A stretch of DNA of 64,000 nt from Novosphingobium fuchskuhlense (GCF_001519075.1 NZ_KQ954246.1:62001-126000), one strand, 5' to 3'; numbered from the stretch's first letter, positions 16,512-25,551 are shown. Notes: generated from the sequence alone by a model not told the origin. Translations and numbers: made by a program.

Positions 16512-17615
16512 TTATAGAAACGGCAGTTCCACCAGCCGCGCTGCGGTCACGCCGGCAGGCCGCATGATCTCGACCATGTCGCCCGCCTGCGCCTCTACAG
16601 CAACCAGCGCATAGCCGATATTCGCCTTGAGCCGAGGCGACCACACGCAATTGGTCATGACGCCTACGTTCGCGCCGCGCAGCCGGATTGCCTCATGCGC
16701 GAAACCGAGCGGGGCCGGGGAGCTGCCATCGAGGATCAGACCGAGCTGATGGCGGCGCGGCCCTTCCGCAGCGATGCGGCGCAGCGCGGCGATGCCGAGC
16801 GTGTCGTCCGGCACATCGAGATTGACGTATTTGCCGAGCCGCACCTCAAAAGGATTGGTATCGGCATCGGTGTCGCCGCCGACCGAGAGCAGGCCGCTTT
16901 CGGTGCGTTCGGCCGAGGTCGGCGCGCCGGGGCCGATGCCGTGGGGCTGCCCGGCCTCTTTAAAGATGTTCCACAGCCGCGTGCCGTGGCGGCCATCGCG
17001 CAGGTAGATCTCGAATCCGCCCTGCTTCGACCAGCCCGAACGCTGGACGGTGACCGGAATGCCCTCGATCTCGGCATCGCGGAACCAGAAGTATCTGAGG
17101 CCGCGCACCCAGTCGCCCATGACCGTGGCGACCACATCCTCAGCCTTGGGTCCCTGGAGGGCCATGGGCGAGACGTCGGGCTCGCTGACCGCGACATCGA
17201 GCCTGCGTTCGGCGACGATGGCATTGGCCCAGAGCCAGATGTCGCTGTCGGCAATCGAGAACCAGTAGAGATCATCGGCGTGCTTGAGCAGGATGGGATC
17301 GTTGATCACCGTGGCGCGATGGTTGCAGATCGGCGCATATTTGCCCTGGCCGGGCTTGCAGGTCGAAACATCGCGCACGGTGAGGATCTGTGCGAGACGG
17401 CCCGCATCCGGCCCCTTGAGCTCGACCTGCCGCTCGACGCCGACATCCCACTGCGAGACGCCTTCGATCAGCCGCCAGTACTCGGCCTCGGGATCGCCGT
17501 AGGTCGTGGGCATGATCATGCGGTTGTAGATGCTGGCGGAGGCCATGCCTTCCGCGAGCGTCGCTTCGTAGAAGGGCGAAGTGCGCAGCCGCGCGGTCGG
17601 AAACACGGCAACCAT
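16512..17615 (-). CDS. GcvT-family aminomethyltransferase, DmdA-like
   Basis: 367 residues of the glycine-cleavage T-protein family. The pattern YNRMIMPTTYGD, WDVGVERQVELKGPDA, WFSIADSDIWLWA, RSGWSKQGGFEIYL and TNPFEVRLGKYV is closer to dimethylsulfoniopropionate demethylase (DmdA) than to GcvT. DmdA moves a methyl group from DMSP to tetrahydrofolate. DmdA-like proteins also act on other substrates, so the function stays open. ATG 17615 has GGAGGAGA just upstream. It lies between a LysR regulator and a carboxylesterase on the same strand. Confidence 0.72.
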   Translation of the reverse strand: MVAVFPTARLRTSPFYEATLAEGMASASIYNRMIMPTTYGDPEAEYWRLIEGVSQWDVGVERQVELKGPDAGRLAQILTVRDVSTCKPGQGKYAPICNHRATVINDPILLKHADDLYWFSIADSDIWLWANAIVAERRLDVAVSEPDVSPMALQGPKAEDVVATVMGDWVRGLRYFWFRDAEIEGIPVTVQRSGWSKQGGFEIYLRDGRHGTRLWNIFKEAGQPHGIGPGAPTSAERTESGLLSVGGDTDADTNPFEVRLGKYVNLDVPDDTLGIAALRRIAAEGPRRHQLGLILDGSSPAPLGFAHEAIRLRGANVGVMTNCVWSPRLKANIGYALVAVEAQAGDMVEIMRPAGVTAARLVELPFL

Positions 17616-17708
17616 ACATTCTCCTCCGGACAGCCTCAGCTCGGCAAGGCTCGCATCCCGCATCGCGCCATGGCAATCGATTTGTGGTTCAGCAGATATG
17701 AGCGTTGC

Positions 17709-18626
17709 TCATGTCGCAGGCTCGCGCAATCCGGCCAGCGCCGGGTCGTTTTCCACCTGCTCGCGCATCCAGGCATGAAACGCGCGGACATGCGGTGCCT
17801 CGGCGCGTGTTTCGGGGCTGGCGATGTACCAATGGAAGTCGGGCTTCACGTCATGCTCGGGGAAGGGGCGTACCAGCACCCCGGCGGCGAATTCCTCGGC
17901 GGCATAGGGCTCCATCCCTAGCGCTACGCCGTGTCCACGTGCGGCCATACGCAGCGCGTGATCATAGCTGTCAAAGCGAAGCCCAGCATCGGGGTCGATC
18001 GCAGTAAGTCCGACCGCGCCCAGCCAGACCTGCCAATCGCCGCGTGATGGGTGGACCTGCAGGATGGCCTGCCCGGCAAGATCGCCAAGAGCGTGCAGGG
18101 TCTCGGCAAGGCGCGGCGTGCAGACGGGATACAGCCGCGGGGTAAACAGATAGGTCGTCCGGACGCGGACAGCGGGTGGTTTCCCGATCAGCAGCGCGAC
18201 ATCGCAAGTGTCATCAGTCAAATCGGGATCATCCTGCGCGGTGGTCAGCCGGATCACGACACCGGGGCAGCGTTTCTGGAAACTCGCGATCCGGGGCATG
18301 AGCCAGCGCACCGCGACGGTCGAGTAGGTCTGGATCGTCAGGTCGTCGGGCCGGGTCAGGCGATTGAGCGCGCGCATGCCCTGATCGATCGCGTCGAAGG
18401 CGGTCCGGACATGGCGGTGAAAGGCCTCGCCAGCCTGCGAGAGCTCGATGCCCCGCGCCGTGCGCGTGAAGAGATGCACGCCAAGGCTGTCCTCAAGAAA
18501 CTTGATCTGGTGCGAGACTGCGGACTGCGTGACATGAAGTGCCTCGGCCGCACCGCGAAAACTGCCGGCGCGGGCGGCGGCATCGAAAGTGCGCAGAGCA
18601 TTCAGCGGCGGGAGCCGGGTGTGCAT
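17709..18626 (-). CDS. LysR-family regulator, GcvA-like
   Basis: 305 residues. The N-terminal winged helix (LPPLNALRTFDAAARAGSF, then ALHVTQSAVSHQIKFLE) and the substrate-binding domain are typical of the GcvA/AmpR branch of LysR regulators. ATG 18626 gives the normal N-terminus. It is encoded 93 bp upstream of the DmdA-like gene and on the same strand, so it probably controls that gene and the esterase. The inducer is unknown. The 244 bp between this start and the integrase hold no gene or operator copy that I could see. Confidence 0.88.
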   Translation of the reverse strand: MHTRLPPLNALRTFDAAARAGSFRGAAEALHVTQSAVSHQIKFLEDSLGVHLFTRTARGIELSQAGEAFHRHVRTAFDAIDQGMRALNRLTRPDDLTIQTYSTVAVRWLMPRIASFQKRCPGVVIRLTTAQDDPDLTDDTCDVALLIGKPPAVRVRTTYLFTPRLYPVCTPRLAETLHALGDLAGQAILQVHPSRGDWQVWLGAVGLTAIDPDAGLRFDSYDHALRMAARGHGVALGMEPYAAEEFAAGVLVRPFPEHDVKPDFHWYIASPETRAEAPHVRAFHAWMREQVENDPALAGLREPAT

Positions 18627-18870
18627 GGGCAGGGTCTCGCATGAGTTTCTTTCATCGGCAACAGCGCAAGGGGGCGAGCAAGCCGAAGGGGCGCGGCCAT
18701 GCACTATCAAAGCAAGTTCATGGCTGGCCCATGCGGTCGGACCGAGCATCCTCCATCTTTGTCTGGCGATTGCAACTCCTGCCGATCCGCCTGCAGGTGG
18801 CCAGGGCGGCATTTGTGATAACACTCAGGCGCGATCTGTGATGGCCATCTCAACGCTTCCAACATGGAGA

Positions 18871-20073
18871 TCACGTGTTGGCACGCTCGTTGGAGCGCTT
18901 TGTCGATCTGGCTGAACTCTTGCCGGCGTTAGTCATGCAGAAGCTTGCCCATTCGGCCATGAGCGCTTTGCGCTTCTCGAGATAGTCGGTTCGCCGATAG
19001 GCGGCCTCGACTTTGTTCGCGACCGTATGCGCAAGCGCTGCTTCGGCAACTTCGCCGGGGAAGTTCGTCTTCTCGGCCACCCAATCCCGGAACGATGAAC
19101 GAAAGCCGTGAACCGTAACCTGCAGATCCTTGTCCCGCAGGATCTTGAGCAAGGTCATATCCGAAAGCGGGCGTTTGGGATTTGAGCCGGGAAAGACGAG
19201 ATCGCTGGCCGGAGCTCTCAGCGCTTCTGCCCGCGCCAGCACGTTCAGTGCGGCGTCAGACAGCGGAACGATATGAACCACGCCGGCCTTCATGCGATCC
19301 GCAGGTACAGTCCATAGCCTCTTCTTGAGATCGAATTCCTTCCACTCACAACCTCTGATCTCACCGGAGCGGGCGGCGGTGAGAATGAGAAGCTCCAGCG
19401 CAAGCCGGCCCATCGACTGCCGCTCGCGAAGAGAGGTAATGAATGCTGGAACATCGCCATACGGCATCGCATCATGATGCGATTGCTTGCGGGGCTGACG
19501 CGGCAACCCCCTTGCGACGGAGCGCAGCGGCGCTTCGGTGTCGCGCAGGCCCTTGGCGCAGGCCCAGTCGAGTACCGCGGCGATCCGTTGGCGAACTCGC
19601 CTTGCGGTTTCAGGTTTGGTGAGCCAGATGGGAGCCAGCACGTCCCTGATCGCCGGGCCTTCAACCTCGGAGACCAGACGATCGCCGATCGACGGGAAAG
19701 CATAGGTCTCGAGCGTGTTGATCCACTGGTTCTGGTGCTTGCCGTTTTTCCAGGCCGCCTTGTGCTCGCCATGAACCATCTTGGCCGCTTCCCGGAATGT
19801 CGGGATCTCAACCTCGACCTTTCTGCGTTCGGCAACGACATCAACGCCGGCCCTCATCTGCTTCCGGATATCCCGCGCCGATTCGCGCGCTTGGGCTAGG
19901 CTCACATCGGCGAGCGTGCCCAGGCCGATGTCCCGCCGCTTTCCTTTGGTCTGCACCCTGAGTAGCCAGCTGCCGCGCCCCTGGGCCGCCAGTCTGAGGA
20001 TGAGACCTTCGCCATCGGAATAGGTGCCGGGTTCCTTCAGGTTTTTGACCGCGATTGCACTCAGTTTTCCCAT
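18871..20073 (-). CDS. Tyrosine integrase, P4-type
   Basis: 400 residues: an N-terminal DUF4102 arm-binding domain (YSDGEGLILRLAAQGRGSWLLR), a core-binding domain around residues 100-200 and a catalytic domain with Arg in AARSGEIRG, HGFRSSFRDW, His in ALAHTV and Tyr in YRRTDYLEKR. ATG 20073 fits the family start. It performs site-specific recombination at a tRNA 3' end. The gene lies 150 bp from the 3' end of tRNA-Ser and is read away from it, the usual order for island integrases. It appears intact. Confidence 0.93.
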   Translation of the reverse strand: MGKLSAIAVKNLKEPGTYSDGEGLILRLAAQGRGSWLLRVQTKGKRRDIGLGTLADVSLAQARESARDIRKQMRAGVDVVAERRKVEVEIPTFREAAKMVHGEHKAAWKNGKHQNQWINTLETYAFPSIGDRLVSEVEGPAIRDVLAPIWLTKPETARRVRQRIAAVLDWACAKGLRDTEAPLRSVARGLPRQPRKQSHHDAMPYGDVPAFITSLRERQSMGRLALELLILTAARSGEIRGCEWKEFDLKKRLWTVPADRMKAGVVHIVPLSDAALNVLARAEALRAPASDLVFPGSNPKRPLSDMTLLKILRDKDLQVTVHGFRSSFRDWVAEKTNFPGEVAEAALAHTVANKVEAAYRRTDYLEKRKALMAEWASFCMTNAGKSSARSTKRSNERANT

Positions 20074-20088
20074 TGGGCTTGCCTTTCC

Positions 20089-20120
20089 AGCCCCACACTC
20101 AGCCCCACACTCGGTGTGGG
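20089..20120. repeat. Tandem 12-bp repeat with inverted partner upstream of the integrase
   Basis: AGCCCCACACTC occurs twice without gap (20089-20100, 20101-20112), and the second copy forms an inverted repeat with GGTGTGGG (20113-20120). The position between integrase and tRNA suits integrase arm-type binding sites or autoregulation. Confidence 0.55.
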
Positions 20121-20222
20121 ATTGGATGGAACATATATAGAACACTGCGGACGCGCAATATGGAGAAAATCCAGCATTTCTGCGGGTTTATGGATATTTG
20201 CGGTGCTGTGTGGAAGCAAGCC

Positions 20223-20315
20223 TGGCGGAGACGGAGGGATTCGAACCCTCGGTACCGGATTTACCAGTACGACGGTTTAGCAAACCGTTGGTTTCAGCCA
20301 CTCACCCACGTCTCC
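20223..20315 (-). tRNA. tRNA-Ser (GCT)
   Basis: Reverse-strand cloverleaf: acceptor GGAGACG pairs with the 3' end, the anticodon stem ACGGT/ACCGT carries loop TTGCTAA with anticodon GCT, a long variable arm (class II) follows, and the T arm GAGGGTTCGAATCCCTC is intact. Discriminator G and CCA are encoded (20226-20223). The integrase gene beside its 3' end marks it as an island insertion site; the tRNA itself is whole. Confidence 0.95.
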
Positions 20316-20543
20316 GGATCGCAGCGGCGAAGGCGCGCTATAGCGAGGGACTTGGGGGGCGGCAAGGGCTTCGTTTGGAGCTTTGTGCGGTGATTTGTCA
20401 GGCCTACGCCGGATTCGCCTCGGCGCGAAATCGACTCGGCTCATCGCCGGTTCATTGTGCCCGATGAAGAGATGAGCGTCTGATAGCGTGACAGAAGTTC
20501 CGGCCAGACAATCAATAATGGGTCGCAAGATGGGAATCGTGCA

Positions 20544-21329
20544 ATGAAGCTGTTCCAGAGCATCGCGTTCGGGCTTGCCGCGTGGGCCTTGCCGTTTGGC
20601 GCAGCCGCCGAGGCGCAAGTGCAGCAGATCGATCCCAACACAGCGATCGATGGCGACCTCCAGGCCGCGCCAGCCACGCCGCCGCCCGCGCGGGAACCGG
20701 CTCCGGCCACCTCGCTGCCTGCGGCGCCGCGCGTGGGTGATCCCGGGTTTGCCTCGCCCGCAGCAGGGCCCATTTCAGCGAGCGAGCCGCCGGTTCCGGG
20801 CATGACGTCGGTCCCCGCTGCACCGCCGCGCGCCGCAGCGGATGGCAACACCTACCGCGAGGACGACCTGATCGGTGCGGCGGAAGGCGTGTTCGGCAAA
20901 GGTGCCAAGGGGCTGGCACTGATGATTCAGGACATCCTGAAGAAGCAGGGCCAGCCGAATGCCTATATTACCGGGCGCGAGGCTGGCGGTGCCGTCGTGG
21001 TCGGCGTGCGGTATGGTTCGGGCACGCTGCACCACAAGATCGAGGGTGAACGTCCGGTCTACTGGACCGGGCCTTCCATCGGCTTCGATGTCGGTGCCAA
21101 CGCTGCCAATACTTTCGTGCTCGTCTACAACCTGCATGACAGCGAAGACCTGTTCCGGCGCTATGGCGCCGGAGAGGGGCAGGCCTACTTCGTTGGCGGC
21201 TTCAACGTGAGCTATCTGCGCCGCGGGGACGTGGTGCTGATCCCGGTGCGCTTCGGCGCGGGGCTGCGGCTCGGCGTCAACGGCGGTTACATGAAGTTCC
21301 GGCGGACGCAGAACTGGGTCCCGTTCTGA
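20544..21329 (+). CDS. EipA-family envelope protein (DUF1134)
   Basis: 261 residues with a signal peptide, a Pro/Ala-rich linker (residues about 45-100) and a C-terminal DUF1134 domain: GKGAKGLALMIQDILKKQG, PVYWTGPSIGFDVG and VRFGAGLRLGVNGGYMKF. EipA of Brucella is a periplasmic protein needed for envelope integrity, and the domain is widespread in alphaproteobacteria. The gene is monocistronic and starts the core-type region to the right of the tRNA. Confidence 0.87.
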   Translation: MKLFQSIAFGLAAWALPFGAAAEAQVQQIDPNTAIDGDLQAAPATPPPAREPAPATSLPAAPRVGDPGFASPAAGPISASEPPVPGMTSVPAAPPRAAADGNTYREDDLIGAAEGVFGKGAKGLALMIQDILKKQGQPNAYITGREAGGAVVVGVRYGSGTLHHKIEGERPVYWTGPSIGFDVGANAANTFVLVYNLHDSEDLFRRYGAGEGQAYFVGGFNVSYLRRGDVVLIPVRFGAGLRLGVNGGYMKFRRTQNWVPF

Positions 21330-21381
21330 GCAAGGTCGCGCCCCCTTGTGCGCAAGGCGGTTTGAGGGCAAAGGCGCGCCC

Positions 21382-22554
21382 ATGCTCGAGACTCTGAACG
21401 CCCAGCCCGCCGATGCGCTGCTTGCGCTGATCAAGCTCCACAATGCCGATCCGCGGCCGACCAAGATCGACCTCGGGGTCGGAGTCTATCGCACCGGCGA
21501 GGGTGACACGCCCGTGTTCGGCGCGATCAAGGCCGCAGAGCGCGTTCTGCTCGAAACGCAGGATTCCAAAGCCTATCTCGGGCCAGAAGGCGACATGGGT
21601 TTTGTCCATGCGCTGATCCCTTATGTGTTCGGCACCGAGTTTGATCGTTCGCGGGTGGAGGGCATGCAGGCCCCCGGCGGCACCGGCGCGGTGCGGCTCG
21701 CAGTGGAAGTGGCCGCGCGTGCGGGCGCCAAGCGCATCCTGATGGGCACGCCTTCCTGGCCCAACCACGCGCAGATTGTCGCGGCGGCGGGGCTTGAGCT
21801 CAAGACCTTCAAGCACATGACCGACGAAGGCACGGCCGATCTGGAAGCGCTGCGCGGCGTGCTGGCAGAGGCCGCGCCGGGCGATGTCGTCCTGCTCCAC
21901 GGCTGCTGCCACAATCCGACCGGCGTCGACTACACCCCTGCACAGTGGGACGAGATTGCGCCGATGGTCGCCGCTGCGGGCGTGCTCCCGCTTATCGATC
22001 TGGCCTATCAGGGGCTGGGCGATGGCATGGAAGAAGACGCCTACGGCTTGCGCAAGGTGCTGGCCGCCGTACCGGAAGCGCTGGTTGCCTATAGTTGCGA
22101 CAAGAACTTCGGGCTTTACCGCGACCGTGTCGGCGCGTTCTATGCCGTGACGGGCGATGCCCAGGCGCTGGCGCATGCCATGGCCAACGGCGCGACGATC
22201 GCCCGCGCGAGCTGGTCGATGCCGCCAGACCACGGCGCGGCCGCCGTCCGGCTCATCCTCGGCGATGCCGCGCTGACGGCGCAGTGGATCGACGAGTTGA
22301 CCGCCATGCGCGCGCGCATGGCTGAAGTGCGCGAGCGTCTCGCCGCCGCGCAGCAGATCGGGCCGATCAACATGGCGCCGCTGGGTCTTCAGAAGGGCCT
22401 GTTCTCGATGCTGCCGCTTTCGGGCGAGCAGATCATGGCGCTGCGCGAGCGCCACGGGGTTTACATGGCCGGTTCGGGCCGCGTGAATATCGCGGGCCTG
22501 ACAACCGGCAATCTCGAGAGCTTCATCAGTGCGCTGAGGGATGTAGCAGCCTGA
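21382..22554 (+). CDS. Aspartate/aromatic aminotransferase (class I)
   Basis: 390 residues of the AspC/TyrB branch: KIDLGVGVYRTGEGDTPV near the N-terminus, GGTGAVR, CHNPTGVD near residue 180, DLAYQGLGDG, and SCDKNFGLYRDRVG with the PLP-binding Lys near residue 240. It moves amino groups between aspartate or aromatic amino acids and 2-oxoacids. ATG 21382 gives the normal start. The usual SYSKNFGLY is changed to SCDKNFGLY, but the Lys is kept. Confidence 0.92.
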   Translation: MLETLNAQPADALLALIKLHNADPRPTKIDLGVGVYRTGEGDTPVFGAIKAAERVLLETQDSKAYLGPEGDMGFVHALIPYVFGTEFDRSRVEGMQAPGGTGAVRLAVEVAARAGAKRILMGTPSWPNHAQIVAAAGLELKTFKHMTDEGTADLEALRGVLAEAAPGDVVLLHGCCHNPTGVDYTPAQWDEIAPMVAAAGVLPLIDLAYQGLGDGMEEDAYGLRKVLAAVPEALVAYSCDKNFGLYRDRVGAFYAVTGDAQALAHAMANGATIARASWSMPPDHGAAAVRLILGDAALTAQWIDELTAMRARMAEVRERLAAAQQIGPINMAPLGLQKGLFSMLPLSGEQIMALRERHGVYMAGSGRVNIAGLTTGNLESFISALRDVAA

Positions 22555-22566
22555 ACCGAGGGGCGG

Positions 22567-23190
22567 TCAGCTTGCTGCCGCCAGGCTCTGCATCCGCTTG
22601 AGATAGCGGGCGAGCACGTCGATCTCGAGGTTCACTTCGCGGCCCGGTGCCAGTGTCCCCAGCGTGGTGACTTCGGCGGTGTGCGGGATGATGTTGAGCA
22701 TGAAGTGGCAGCTGCCGTCTGCCTGATCGGCCAGATCGTTCACCGTCAGCGAGACACCGTCGACGGTGATCGAACCCTTGGCGGCGATATAGGGGGCCAG
22801 CTCCTGCGGCGCGGAGACGACGACGTGCCACGAGCCGCCGATGCGGTCCACCGAGACGACGTGGCCGACGGCATCGACATGACCGGTGACGATGTGGCCA
22901 CCCAGTTCATCACCCAGCTTCAGTGCCGGTTCGAGATTGAGCGCGGCGTGTTCGTGCCACTGCGCCGGGGCGGTGCGGCGGATCGTTTCGCCCGAGACAT
23001 CGACGGCAAACCAGCTGTCACCCGGCGCGCCGCCGCGATCGACGACGGTGAGGCACACACCCGAGCAGGCGATCGAGGCGCCGATCGCGATCTTTGCCGG
23101 GTCCATCGCGCAGGCGATCGTCACGCGGGTATCACCCTTGGTGGCGATGGCACGGATGCGGCCGACTTCGGTGATAATGCCGGTAAACAT
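22567..23190 (-). CDS. ribE: Riboflavin synthase alpha chain
   Basis: 207 residues with the diagnostic start MFTGIITEVGRI and two lumazine-binding repeats: GVCLTVVDRG in the first, GVSLTVN in the second, plus GHIVTGHVDAVG. It converts two 6,7-dimethyl-8-ribityllumazine molecules to riboflavin. It follows ribD by 11 bp on the same strand. No lumazine synthase or ribBA is next to it in the window. Confidence 0.96.
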   Translation of the reverse strand: MFTGIITEVGRIRAIATKGDTRVTIACAMDPAKIAIGASIACSGVCLTVVDRGGAPGDSWFAVDVSGETIRRTAPAQWHEHAALNLEPALKLGDELGGHIVTGHVDAVGHVVSVDRIGGSWHVVVSAPQELAPYIAAKGSITVDGVSLTVNDLADQADGSCHFMLNIIPHTAEVTTLGTLAPGREVNLEIDVLARYLKRMQSLAAAS

Positions 23191-23201
23191 GGGTCTCTCC
23201 T

Positions 23202-24179
23202 TCAGCGGATGCGGTCGTAGACGTCCAGCGTATCGCTGCCAAGCCGTCGCTGATCGGTGAGGCACCAGCGGCCATGCGCATCGCCCAGCAAGCCGAGGCC
23301 TATATCACCGAGCCCGCGCCGGCCCGCACCGATCAGGATGGGCGCGCGGTAGAGCAGCAGGCGGTCCACGCGATCGGCCGCAAGAAAGGCGGCAGCAGCG
23401 CCTGCGCCGCCTTCGATGAGGAGATACTGCGCATCGCCGAACGAAGCCTCGGCGGGATCGGCAATCGCCTGCCAGCCCTCTGGCACCGGGCCACGCGTGA
23501 GCACCCAACGCGCGGGGCTGCGGACCGCAAGGCCGGGGAGGCGCACGTCGAGCCGGGGGGCATCTGTGCGCAACGTTTCGCCGCCGACGAGGATCGCATC
23601 GCAGCGAGCGCGCATGCCGTGGCCGTGGGCGCGCGCTTCGGGGCCGGTGATCCACTGGCTGGTGCCGTCCGCCATCGCGATGCAGCCATCGAGCGAGGTC
23701 GCGAGCTTGAGCGTGGTGTGCGGGCGGCCAAGGCGGGCGCGGGCGAGATAGCCTTCGAGCGAGCGCGTGGCAGCAGGCGAAGAGAGCAGTTCCGCTGCAA
23801 TTCCCGCCTCTCGCAGCTTGGCGATGCCGGCACCGGAGGTGCGCGGATCGGGATCTTCACAGCCAATCACGACGCGCGCGACGCCCATGTGCCGCAAGAC
23901 GTCGGCGCATGCGGGGCCGCGCCCGCTCTCATGCGCGCAGGGTTCCAGTGTGACATAGACAGTGGCACCGCGTGCGGCATTTCCCGGCAATGCCAGCGTT
24001 TGGGCCACTGCTCTCGCTTCGGCGTGAGGGCGTCCACCTTCGCAGGTCCAGCCTCGACCGATGACGCGGCCATCCTTCACGATCAGCGCGCCGACAGCGG
24101 GGTTGGGGCGGCTCAGCGGACGCCCGCGCGCCGCAAGCGCTGCCGCGGCATCCAGCCAGTCGTTGTCGCTGAAGGCCAC
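23202..24179 (-). CDS. ribD: Bifunctional riboflavin deaminase/reductase
   Basis: 325 residues: an N-terminal cytidine-deaminase-like domain with PHAEARAV and PCAHESGRGPAC (zinc His and two Cys), and a C-terminal reductase domain (TTLKLATSLDGCIA). It performs the second and third steps of riboflavin synthesis. The best start is GTG 24179, 5 bp after the stop of the upstream membrane-protein gene; the frame continues further upstream but overlaps that gene. It forms an operon with ribE. No FMN riboswitch was found upstream. Confidence 0.94.
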   Translation of the reverse strand: MAFSDNDWLDAAAALAARGRPLSRPNPAVGALIVKDGRVIGRGWTCEGGRPHAEARAVAQTLALPGNAARGATVYVTLEPCAHESGRGPACADVLRHMGVARVVIGCEDPDPRTSGAGIAKLREAGIAAELLSSPAATRSLEGYLARARLGRPHTTLKLATSLDGCIAMADGTSQWITGPEARAHGHGMRARCDAILVGGETLRTDAPRLDVRLPGLAVRSPARWVLTRGPVPEGWQAIADPAEASFGDAQYLLIEGGAGAAAAFLAADRVDRLLLYRAPILIGAGRRGLGDIGLGLLGDAHGRWCLTDQRRLGSDTLDVYDRIR

Positions 24180-24184
24180 CGGGT

Positions 24185-24658
24185 TCAGGGTGCCTTGGGG
24201 CTGGGGGCAGCGGCGGGCTTCACCACCAGGCGATCGAGCAGGGCCTTGGTACGAGCATCCTCCGCACGGGCCTGCGCCGCGCGCTCGGCCTTGGCCTGCC
24301 GGTCCATCGCTTCGGTATCCAGCCCGGTGGCGGCACCGACAGCCTTGTACATCTTGCGCACGTCCTCGGCGCGGGCCTGCTCTTCCGCCGCTTCGGCGCG
24401 GGCCTTCCTCGTCGCCTCGATATTGCCGGCGATGATCTCGGCATCTGTCCGATCGGCGCGCCAGCTTTCGAAATAGATCACTTCGGGCGGGCGGGGCAGA
24501 CCACGGCCGCCCTGCTGCCACATTACCGAAAAGATGCCGCCCGTGACCAGCAGCGCCAGCGCCAGCGAGCGCAGGCGATACTCGCTCGGCGCACCCATGA
24601 TCTGCCAGAGATCCTTGACGGCGCGCACCGGAGAGACGTTGCTGAAAAACTCTTTCAT
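24185..24658 (-). CDS. Single-pass membrane protein with charged coiled-coil tail
   Basis: 157 residues. One membrane segment (LRSLALALLVTGGIFSVMW, about residues 29-47) follows a short cytoplasmic N-terminus. The C-terminal part (about 80-140) is rich in Ala, Glu, Arg and Lys and looks helical or coiled-coil. I recognise no named family. It is the first gene before ribD and ribE, so it is probably co-transcribed, but no link to riboflavin can be shown. Confidence 0.75.
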   Translation of the reverse strand: MKEFFSNVSPVRAVKDLWQIMGAPSEYRLRSLALALLVTGGIFSVMWQQGGRGLPRPPEVIYFESWRADRTDAEIIAGNIEATRKARAEAAEEQARAEDVRKMYKAVGAATGLDTEAMDRQAKAERAAQARAEDARTKALLDRLVVKPAAAPSPKAP

Positions 24659-24792
24659 GGCGCGCTAGATAGAGTGTGACGACGCCGTGCGCCAGTGGCG
24701 GCGCGGGAGCATGGTACTTTTGGCCACCATCCGCGTGATCGCGTCGCCGGGCGCGCCAGGGCGAGGCGAGGGCGTGGCGGACGCGTGCGAAG

Positions 24793-25551
24793 TCAGCCGA
24801 AGGGGTGGTAGAGACCGCGTCCCTCTGCCTTGAGCCAGCGGTTGGCCTCCTCGATCGGGTCTTCATACAGCGCGGCGAGGTGTGCGTGGAAGGCAGGGCT
24901 GTGATCGAAGTGGGTCATGTGTGCCACTTCATGCGCGACGACCGAGCGGCGCACGAAATCCGGGGCCATGATCAGCCGCCAGTTGATGCGGATCACGCCG
25001 CGGCTGCTGCAACTGCCCCAGCGCCGCCGGGCGCGGGAAAGCGCGAGCTTCGGCAACGGCTGGCCGGCGCGAGCGCAATAGCGCGCCAGATCATCGCCCG
25101 CGAGCCGCAGCGCTTCGCCTTCCAGCCAGCGCTGCAACCGCGCCTCGAGGCTTTCGCGCGGGCCGCCGAACACCAGTGCGCCATCATCGAGGGCAGGGCG
25201 GCGCTTGGCCGTTTCGCACCATTCCAGCCGGAGGAACTCGCCGCGATAAGGCAGCGTGCTGCCGGGCGCGATCTTTGCCGGGGGCGGAATACGGGCAAGC
25301 TGCGCGGCCAGCCAGTCGCGGCGCTGTTCGGCAAAGTGCAGCGCATCGGCGGTGCGGCCCCATTCTGGCATCGAGATGCGCGCCTCGCTGCCATCATGCG
25401 CGAGGCGCAGAGTGATCCGGCGCGCGGTGCGCAGGCGCCGAACGACAACGGGAAGCTCGCGGTCTCCCACCTTGAGCATGCGGGTGGCAGGCTCTGCCGT
25501 CTGCGCATCGGGCTGGCGGCTGCGGGCCAGCAGGCGCGGGAGGGAGATCAC
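24793..25551 (-). CDS. YgjP-like metal-dependent hydrolase
   Basis: 252 residues with a C-terminal zinc-peptidase motif VVAHEVAHMTHFDHSPAFH, HExxH plus a third His, as in the YgjP/WLM (DUF45) family. The N-terminal half (residues about 25-130) is the family's beta-rich region with RRLRTARRITLRL. It is cytoplasmic by sequence, and the substrate is unknown. It starts with GTG 25551, overlapping the stop of the upstream YcgN-type gene as GTGA. Confidence 0.87.
   Translation of the reverse strand: MISLPRLLARSRQPDAQTAEPATRMLKVGDRELPVVVRRLRTARRITLRLAHDGSEARISMPEWGRTADALHFAEQRRDWLAAQLARIPPPAKIAPGSTLPYRGEFLRLEWCETAKRRPALDDGALVFGGPRESLEARLQRWLEGEALRLAGDDLARYCARAGQPLPKLALSRARRRWGSCSSRGVIRINWRLIMAPDFVRRSVVAHEVAHMTHFDHSPAFHAHLAALYEDPIEEANRWLKAEGRGLYHPFG

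Noticed and set aside
24180..24792. FMN riboswitch before the rib genes
   Set aside because: No RFN-type conserved segments were seen; ribD directly follows a membrane-protein gene.
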